Part shown: in pieces, positions 58,975-64,000 of the stretch | Layout of the letters: the number at the start of each line of letters is the position of its first letter | Position numbering within the stretch: the first letter of the stretch is position 1 | Assembly (NCBI GenBank): GCA_934718065.1 | Contig: CAKUZR010000014.1 | Span: 11,556-75,555 of the forward strand | Origin: an uncultured Treponema sp. | GTDB taxonomy: Bacteria; Spirochaetota; Spirochaetia; Treponematales; Treponemataceae | Reading direction: 5' to 3' | DNA: 64,000 nucleotides | The notes under the pieces: generated by a model | The model's input: the letters and a program-made list of their open reading frames with translations, nothing else | The model's database searches: none | What the model was told of the DNA's origin: nothing | Program-made: the position numbers and the translations under genes

Positions 58975-60357
58975 ATGAATATTAAAAAGTTATTGTTATT
59001 TTTATTTGTAATTTTTTCATTTGCGGTTTACGCGGAAACAGAATTAGAAATTTTATGGAATAAAGCTATAACACACAGTACAGAAGTTTCAGCCGCAGAA
59101 ATTTCTTTAAAAAATGCAATAAAAGCATATAAAAACAAAAGAAGTCTATACCCTGTTAATTTAAAATTTTCAACAGAATCTTCTTTCAATGATATTTATG
59201 AAGATGTTGCCTGGTATCCATCGTCAGCTAAAGCTGGACTTACAGTTACAAAAACAAATCCTTATGGCAATTCCGTTTCAGGAACTATTTCGTATGGAAC
59301 AGGAAGAAATATCTTGAACTTTTTAGAAGCTGTTAATTCTGAAAATATAGGCTACAGTCATTCTCCAGAAGCGAATATAAATATTGAGCAAAGTCTATTG
59401 CCTGCTTTTTTTCAAAAATACACAAAAAATCCTGACGTTCAGCTCTTGAAAAGCAATGTTCAAGAAAATGAATTCTCAAAAAGCGCTCTTGAATTATCTA
59501 TAAAGCAAAATGTTGCCAGTCTTTACATTCAGGAAAGAAATATAATCCGGCAAATAAAACACTACGAAAAAAATCTTCAGGTCTATGACGAAAAAATAGA
59601 CGCATTTCAAGAATTGCAAAAAAAGTCGCAAGTTTCTATATCAGACATCTGGAATCTGGAAAATAAAAAGTGGGATTGCTATAAAGAGTATATAGAAGCA
59701 TTGAATTCCAAAGACAACATTGAACTTTCTTTGAAAAACGCTTGTGGAGATATTTCTTCTATTATTACAACAGAATCTGACTTTCCTGAATTTGAAATAT
59801 CGGTACTTGACTACAATCCTGACAAGGAAAAGCTGATTATAGAACTAGAAAATCTGAAACTTCAAAATATTGTGTACAAACAGACTTCTGCTCCAAAAAT
59901 TTCATTAGCAGGAACATTCTCTGAAAATACAGAAACAAACAAATATTTTTCAGTCAATTATATAGACGATAAAACAAACTTTAACTGGACTTTTTCTTTA
60001 GGGCTTTCTTTTTCAGATTTTCTTTCGCCTTCACGAAAACTAAAGCAACAGCAATTTGAGGACAATATTATTCTTTGCAACAAACAAATCAATGAGCTTG
60101 ATGAAAAAACTGATAATCAAAAGAGAAGCTATTCAGAACTGATTAATTCGTATCAAAAACAAGTTGAAAATCTAAAATACATACTGGATAACAGAAAAAA
60201 AGTTCGCAGTGATTATGATTTCTTGTATAAAAATGGAAAGTGTTCAAGATTAGAATTTGATGAAGTGAATTTAAGCGTTATGGAAACAGAGTATATCTAT
60301 AAAAATCTTTGTGATTATTTATGGTTATACAAATGGATGAGGGCTCAGTGCAAATGA
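58975..60357 (+). CDS. TolC-type outer membrane efflux protein
   Basis: A 460-aa protein with a signal peptide (residues 1-20, ending VYA). The mature part has the two-fold helical repeat of outer membrane factors: ELEILWNKAITHSTEVSAAE and SLKNAIKAYKNKRSLYPVNL in the first half, DNQKRSYSELINSYQKQVEN in the second, with Gly/Ser/Thr-rich strands between. It should form the outer membrane channel for the PCAT/HlyD machine. It starts 2 bp after the HlyD stop and overlaps the radical SAM gene by 4 bp (ATGA). Confidence 0.87.
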   Translation: MNIKKLLLFLFVIFSFAVYAETELEILWNKAITHSTEVSAAEISLKNAIKAYKNKRSLYPVNLKFSTESSFNDIYEDVAWYPSSAKAGLTVTKTNPYGNSVSGTISYGTGRNILNFLEAVNSENIGYSHSPEANINIEQSLLPAFFQKYTKNPDVQLLKSNVQENEFSKSALELSIKQNVASLYIQERNIIRQIKHYEKNLQVYDEKIDAFQELQKKSQVSISDIWNLENKKWDCYKEYIEALNSKDNIELSLKNACGDISSIITTESDFPEFEISVLDYNPDKEKLIIELENLKLQNIVYKQTSAPKISLAGTFSENTETNKYFSVNYIDDKTNFNWTFSLGLSFSDFLSPSRKLKQQQFEDNIILCNKQINELDEKTDNQKRSYSELINSYQKQVENLKYILDNRKKVRSDYDFLYKNGKCSRLEFDEVNLSVMETEYIYKNLCDYLWLYKWMRAQCK

Positions 60358-61754
60358 AACGTTTTTGCAAGCAGATAGAAAATTGTGATGCTGTGGTTTT
60401 TACAGTTTTAGGGCAGTCTTTTTTGTTCAGTGCAGACACTTTAACATATTTCCCAATTACAGAATGTGCAAAAGATTTGCTGACAACTTCTGATTGGGAA
60501 AATGGCAACATTGATGAAATAGTTTTAAAAAATTATTCAGGGAAGGAAATCTATAAAACTTGTGAAAAACTAAAAGAATTCAAAGCCAGCAATGTAATAT
60601 CTTGTATTAAAAAACATAAGAAAGGCAATCTTTATTATAATGATTATTATCTGAAACTTGTGCCTTCTACCCGATGCAATCTAAACTGTTCTTATTGTTT
60701 TGCCAGAAAAGACAAAAGCTTTGATATGAGCATAGAAACTGCAAAAAAAGCAATTATATTTTTCCTTGATAATTTTGTTCCTGATAATAATAGACGTTTT
60801 ATAATAGATCTTACTGGTTCTGGAGAATCATTGTTACGACTTGACTTCATACTTGAAGTCAACAGCTTTGTCCTGCAATTGAAAAAAGAACGAAATCTCA
60901 ATATTTTCTGCCAGCTTGCAACAAACGGAATGCTTATGACTAAAAAAGTCAGCTCAATCCTAAAGAAAAATTCTATTTTATTTGGTGTTAGTCTTGACGG
61001 AGAAAAAGATATTTCAGAAAAGAACAGAACCGGTCTAAAATATGATTTAGTTGAGAAAAATATCAATGATATTGAGAACAAAGAATTCTTTGGATTGGCG
61101 GCTACTTATTCTGGAAAAAACCATGATTTTATAAATATTTTTAAAAATCTTTATAAATTTAACCCAGAAGTTGTAGGTATGAAACCTGTAAGGCTTTCAG
61201 AAACAGACATAAACTCCATAAATATGTCTAATCTGGAAGAAATAAAAAAATCGTATGACAAGTTTGCTAAATGGGTCTATAAACAGCTTATTGGCGGGAA
61301 TATAAAATACTTTAACGCATTATTGAGCAGTGAAGATTTCTTTACCCGCTTTCTAAAAATAACACTTAGACCTTTCAGAGTTTTCTATAGATGTTCAGCA
61401 GCCATAAATTCTTTTGCAGTAGACAGTAGGGAAAACATATTGATTTGTCCTGCATTTATTGGCAACAAGAATGGAATCCTAGGAAATCTTAACTCTGGAT
61501 TTGATGAGAAAAAGAAAAGAAAGTTTGAAAATTTTTACGCAGACAAAATAAAATATTGCAAAAATTGCTGGGCAAGATATACCTGCGCAGGAGAATGTTT
61601 TTCTGTGGGATATTCAAATAACGGAAAGTTCGAAAAACCTTCAGAAGCCATGTGTGAACTAAAAAAGTATTTAATACAGCTTTCTATATATTTCTGGACT
61701 ACTCTTAGATATGAGCATCCTGAAATCTATAAACACTGTGTTGAAAAATATTAA
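60354..61754 (+). CDS. Radical SAM/SPASM maturase
   Basis: A 466-aa enzyme. The iron-sulfur motif CX3CX2C is at C108, C112, C115 (STRCNLNCSYCFARK), followed by LTGSGESLL (the SAM glycine motif) and LFGVSLDGEKD. The C-terminal SPASM region binds extra clusters (CSAAINSFAVD, ILICPAFIGN, CKNCWARYTCAGECFSVGY, MCELK). The first ~95 residues look like the leader-recognition (RRE/PqqD-like) part of peptide maturases. Such enzymes install C-C or thioether links on peptides with leaders. Here the only leader-bearing products nearby are the two large cargos, so their Cys/Ser/Gly linkers are the likely substrate. ATG 60354 overlaps the TolC stop. Confidence 0.9.
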   Translation: MKRFCKQIENCDAVVFTVLGQSFLFSADTLTYFPITECAKDLLTTSDWENGNIDEIVLKNYSGKEIYKTCEKLKEFKASNVISCIKKHKKGNLYYNDYYLKLVPSTRCNLNCSYCFARKDKSFDMSIETAKKAIIFFLDNFVPDNNRRFIIDLTGSGESLLRLDFILEVNSFVLQLKKERNLNIFCQLATNGMLMTKKVSSILKKNSILFGVSLDGEKDISEKNRTGLKYDLVEKNINDIENKEFFGLAATYSGKNHDFINIFKNLYKFNPEVVGMKPVRLSETDINSINMSNLEEIKKSYDKFAKWVYKQLIGGNIKYFNALLSSEDFFTRFLKITLRPFRVFYRCSAAINSFAVDSRENILICPAFIGNKNGILGNLNSGFDEKKKRKFENFYADKIKYCKNCWARYTCAGECFSVGYSNNGKFEKPSEAMCELKKYLIQLSIYFWTTLRYEHPEIYKHCVEKY

Positions 61755-61775
61755 AATTTCAATTTGGAGAAAAGT

Positions 61776-62873
61776 ATGAAATTCAATCTAAACGATTTTT
61801 TGCAGCTGGATACAAATGGCTTGCTGGCTGTAAACGGCGGAAGCGGCTGTTCAAGCGGGCCATCTTCCGGTTCTTCAGACAGTTCTGGCGGTTCATCCAG
61901 TTCGGGAAACTCTTCTGGGGCATCAAGTGGGCCTGGTTCATCTACAACAGAGACTATATATGTTCCCACTGGTCCGTATAATGGATATTTAGTTACAAGA
62001 ACAAAAAAAGGAAGTAACAAAGTAACTTCTTCAGGGGTTGTGAGCAGTTCCGGCGGAGGTTCTTGCAGCAGTTCTTATGAAGGCGTTGAATCAATTTCAT
62101 ATCAAACTGGAGGCAGTTCGTCTAGTGGAGGCCATGGATGTTCAGGTGGCGGTAGTTCTGCTCCATCTGGCGGAAACAATGGTGGCGGTACATGTTCAGC
62201 AGGAACACAAACTCCATCTGTTGAAAATCCAAACACTGAAAAAACATCCGGCAAATTTGCTCAGATAACCGATGGAAGTTATGCGGATAATCTAACTATG
62301 CAGTTTTATAAAAATTTAGGAACTGTAAAAGGCATGGAATACGATTTAGCAATGAATGATGGAAAAGATCAAAATGGTAATGTTATAGACTTTCTTTTCT
62401 CAAGCAGTGGCTGTTTGATGGCTGGTACGGCCAAAATAGCTTCGGAAGCAACTGGGAAAAATATTTCTTTGCTAGATATAAATGAAAAATGTGACATCAA
62501 TAATGATGGACTTTTAGATTATGAAGAGATTTCAAAAGGTCTACAGGATATTTTAGGAGAAGATTTTGAAGTAAAAACTGATTACTGGCAAGACTATTTA
62601 TCTAAAGAAAAATTTGAAGATTGCGCAGAAAAAGGAGATTATGTTTTGGCAAGAGCAAAAATTGACGATGTTAATCGTAATAATATTCGAGATGATTATC
62701 ACTGGGTTGTTCTAGAAGGATATACTACAGATGCTCAAGGCCGATTGTGCTTTACATATGATGGAACTAGTGACAATGATGCAGGCCGTAAATATGTATA
62801 TGGAGCTGAAGATTTAGAGAAAAGAGAATTCTCAATCGACAAAATAATAACTGTTCATATTAATAAAAGATAA
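61776..62873 (+). CDS. Double-glycine-leader protein with cysteine-peptidase-like domain (cargo 2)
   Basis: A 365-aa protein. Leader 1-22 ends VNGG (19 of 22 residues shared with cargo 1). Residues 23-160 are a low-complexity Ser/Gly linker with about five Cys. The C-terminal ~200 residues resemble a cysteine peptidase: Cys213 in FSSSGCLMAGTAKIA, His309 in RDDYHWVVLEGY, and an Asp such as D329 in LCFTYDGTSDND. A canonical EF-hand loop, DINNDGLLDYEE (240-251), sits between them. A second Ca-like loop (DDVNRNNIRDDY) directly precedes His309, as in cargo 1. GGAG lies 6 nt before ATG 61776. Probably exported by the PCAT and matured by the radical SAM enzyme just upstream. Confidence 0.82.
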   Translation: MKFNLNDFLQLDTNGLLAVNGGSGCSSGPSSGSSDSSGGSSSSGNSSGASSGPGSSTTETIYVPTGPYNGYLVTRTKKGSNKVTSSGVVSSSGGGSCSSSYEGVESISYQTGGSSSSGGHGCSGGGSSAPSGGNNGGGTCSAGTQTPSVENPNTEKTSGKFAQITDGSYADNLTMQFYKNLGTVKGMEYDLAMNDGKDQNGNVIDFLFSSSGCLMAGTAKIASEATGKNISLLDINEKCDINNDGLLDYEEISKGLQDILGEDFEVKTDYWQDYLSKEKFEDCAEKGDYVLARAKIDDVNRNNIRDDYHWVVLEGYTTDAQGRLCFTYDGTSDNDAGRKYVYGAEDLEKREFSIDKIITVHINKR

Positions 62874-62916
62874 AAAAAGGAAACAAGTAGTATACTTGCC
62901 TTCCAAGGAGCAAAAA

Positions 62917-63324
62917 ATGTCAAAATTCATAAAAATTATGCTTGTCATATTCACTGTGTTTTTTATGTCGTGTTCACAAAAGGAAGATTATGTGTTTCAT
63001 AAAACAGATTTGGAATGTTACGAAATAGGGTATGATTCACAAAACAGGGTATATTTAACTGATAAAAGAACAAATGAGCAGATTGTTTTTATATGCGAAG
63101 GTCCAGCATATAGTGAATATTCAAAAGAAGACATATTAAATTGTTACAAGATTGATAAAATATACCCTTACTCTGAAGTCGGTGATTATTTACAGCATAG
63201 CATGATGGAATCATGTAAAAGAGAATCATTTTGCACTGAAGTAGTATACAGTAAGCGTTTCAAATCAGAAATGACTCGTTATTATATTAAATACAAGGAT
63301 GCTTATGGCCATTTCCATATGTAG
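62917..63324 (+). CDS. Small lipoprotein paired with cargo 2
   Basis: A 135-aa lipoprotein: signal residues 1-19 with lipobox FMSC. The rest is a compact, Tyr-rich beta-type domain (LECYEIGYDSQNRVYLTDKR, AYSEYSKEDILNCYKIDKI) without catalytic motifs. AGGAG lies 6 nt before ATG 62917. A small palindrome (CAAGTA/TACTTG) lies at about 62884-62898, between it and cargo 2. By position it could be an immunity protein or inhibitor of cargo 2. Confidence 0.73.
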   Translation: MSKFIKIMLVIFTVFFMSCSQKEDYVFHKTDLECYEIGYDSQNRVYLTDKRTNEQIVFICEGPAYSEYSKEDILNCYKIDKIYPYSEVGDYLQHSMMESCKRESFCTEVVYSKRFKSEMTRYYIKYKDAYGHFHM

Positions 63325-63334
63325 GAGTTTTTAT

Positions 63335-63853
63335 ATGAAAAAATCAATTTTAATTTTTGCAATTAGCTTTATTTTCTGCGTAACTTGTTTTTCTCAGGAA
63401 AAAACAGATGACCAGATTTTTGTATTTTCAAACTGCATCTACACAACTGAAAATTACGTTTCTGGAGGTACAGGACATTCATTTGTTTTAGGAGATGAAA
63501 GTTTTTCTCCAAAATCTGACCAGCTTCACAAAGAAGCCGCAAAGTCATTCTGCATATTTTTTTCACTTTCAAATGCTGTGTTAAAGCCTGGCGTAACAAA
63601 CCTGACTTCTGAAAATGGTTCGTTCGAGGGCGCAATAATAAATCATGGAACTGAAATTGCATTTAAACTTGACAGTCCTTTGGAATGTGCTTTTGACGGA
63701 AAAAATATTCATCTGAAAGGAATTGCCCGTCTTTATGAACCAGGAACTTCTACAAAATCCGGCAAAACCTTGTCATTTGTGTACAACGGCTCGCTTTCCA
63801 ATGGATTATTTGTTGATTTATGGCCAAATCCTGCATATCAGATAAAAAAATAA
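63335..63853 (+). CDS. Exported protein closing the cassette
   Basis: A 172-aa protein with a signal peptide (residues 1-20, cut near CFS-QEK). The mature part is beta-rich (FVFSNCIYTTENYVSGGTGH, FDGKNIHLKGIARLYEPGTS), with paired Cys. No enzyme motif. AGGAG 7 nt upstream sets ATG 63335. Its last 17 codons and the DNA after them are duplicated upstream of cargo 1, so an earlier copy once stood there. The repeated association with cargo genes supports an inhibitor or accessory role. Confidence 0.75.
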   Translation: MKKSILIFAISFIFCVTCFSQEKTDDQIFVFSNCIYTTENYVSGGTGHSFVLGDESFSPKSDQLHKEAAKSFCIFFSLSNAVLKPGVTNLTSENGSFEGAIINHGTEIAFKLDSPLECAFDGKNIHLKGIARLYEPGTSTKSGKTLSFVYNGSLSNGLFVDLWPNPAYQIKK

Positions 63854-63920
63854 ACAATTCAATAAAGTTTTAGCTAGCTGAAATTCTGAGAATTGTCAAG
63901 TTAAAATCCCAGGTAACCAA
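63799..63920. repeat. Right copy of the 122-bp direct repeat
   Basis: Pairs with 54029-54150 (offset exactly 9770 bp). After it the palindromic array breaks off (AGTTAGG) and a TATAAT appears at about 63975, followed by the end of the window. Confidence 0.9.
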
Positions 63921-64000
63921 AGTTAGGTAAGCAGTAAAATATAATTCCCCATAAAAAAGGTTTCCAACCATCTGTTATAATGAAATTGCAACATACAAAA

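Overview
The window looks like chromosomal DNA of a host-associated spirochaete, most likely a Treponema of the gut, rumen or oral type. This is inferred from the gene set, not from a marker gene. The pointers are a GTP-type PEP carboxykinase, an archaeal-type UMP kinase, a TrpR-family regulator, PEGA, IPT/TIG and NAGPA-domain envelope proteins, PilZ and HD-GYP proteins, and many short lipoproteins with clear lipoboxes. No rRNA or CRISPR array is present.

Layout. 1-2.1 kb: a truncated lipoprotein gene, a membrane-anchored LuxR-type regulator and an eight-unit palindromic array. 2.1-3.7 kb: an AAA-ATPase/nuclease-like protein (DUF1703 type). 3.8-14.2 kb: core genes pckG, pyk, a metallo-beta-lactamase-fold phosphodiesterase, rpmB, uvrB, htrA and a PEGA protein. 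14.4-22.5 kb: a DUF4143 ATPase, radC, a glucosaminidase lipoprotein, then a minus-strand run cysS - ECF sigma - zinc anti-sigma - transglutaminase-like protein (nucleophile missing) - UMP kinase. 22.9-30.7 kb: murB, a double cNMP-domain regulator, small exported proteins, TPR, PilZ and NAGPA proteins. 30.8-42.2 kb: a fused RarA, citrate synthase, rsuA, fhs, tRNA-Arg, a GH13 amylase and an RluA-type synthase. 42.3-49.9 kb: tRNA-Gln and tRNA-Glu followed by two tandem units each ending in the tRNA-Glu 3' end, trpR, a very long ankyrin lipoprotein, a second LuxR-type regulator, glyS and a degraded aldo/keto reductase. 50-53.8 kb: a degenerate HD-GYP protein, an HU/DUF4469-like protein, and an ImmA/XRE pair.

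The most interesting region is 54.0-63.9 kb, an AT-rich, all-plus-strand export cassette. Two proteins (236 and 365 aa) begin with nearly the same 22-residue double-glycine leader, but behind it they carry large domains that look like C39/papain-type cysteine peptidases. Between them lie a peptidase-containing ABC transporter with an intact C39 triad, an HlyD-type adaptor, a TolC-type outer membrane protein and a radical SAM/SPASM maturase. Each cargo gene is followed by small exported proteins that could be inhibitors. The cassette is bracketed by 122-bp direct repeats (about 92% identical), each containing the 3' end of the last exported-protein gene, so it appears to grow or shrink by recombination.

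A second theme is gene expression. Thirteen genes have a TATAAT-like hexamer ending 6-8 nt before the start codon, so their mRNAs should be leaderless or nearly so, while others have ordinary Shine-Dalgarno sites. A third theme is tandem arrays of short palindromes (period 20-24 bp), each array with its own palindrome, sitting next to regulatory and accessory genes.
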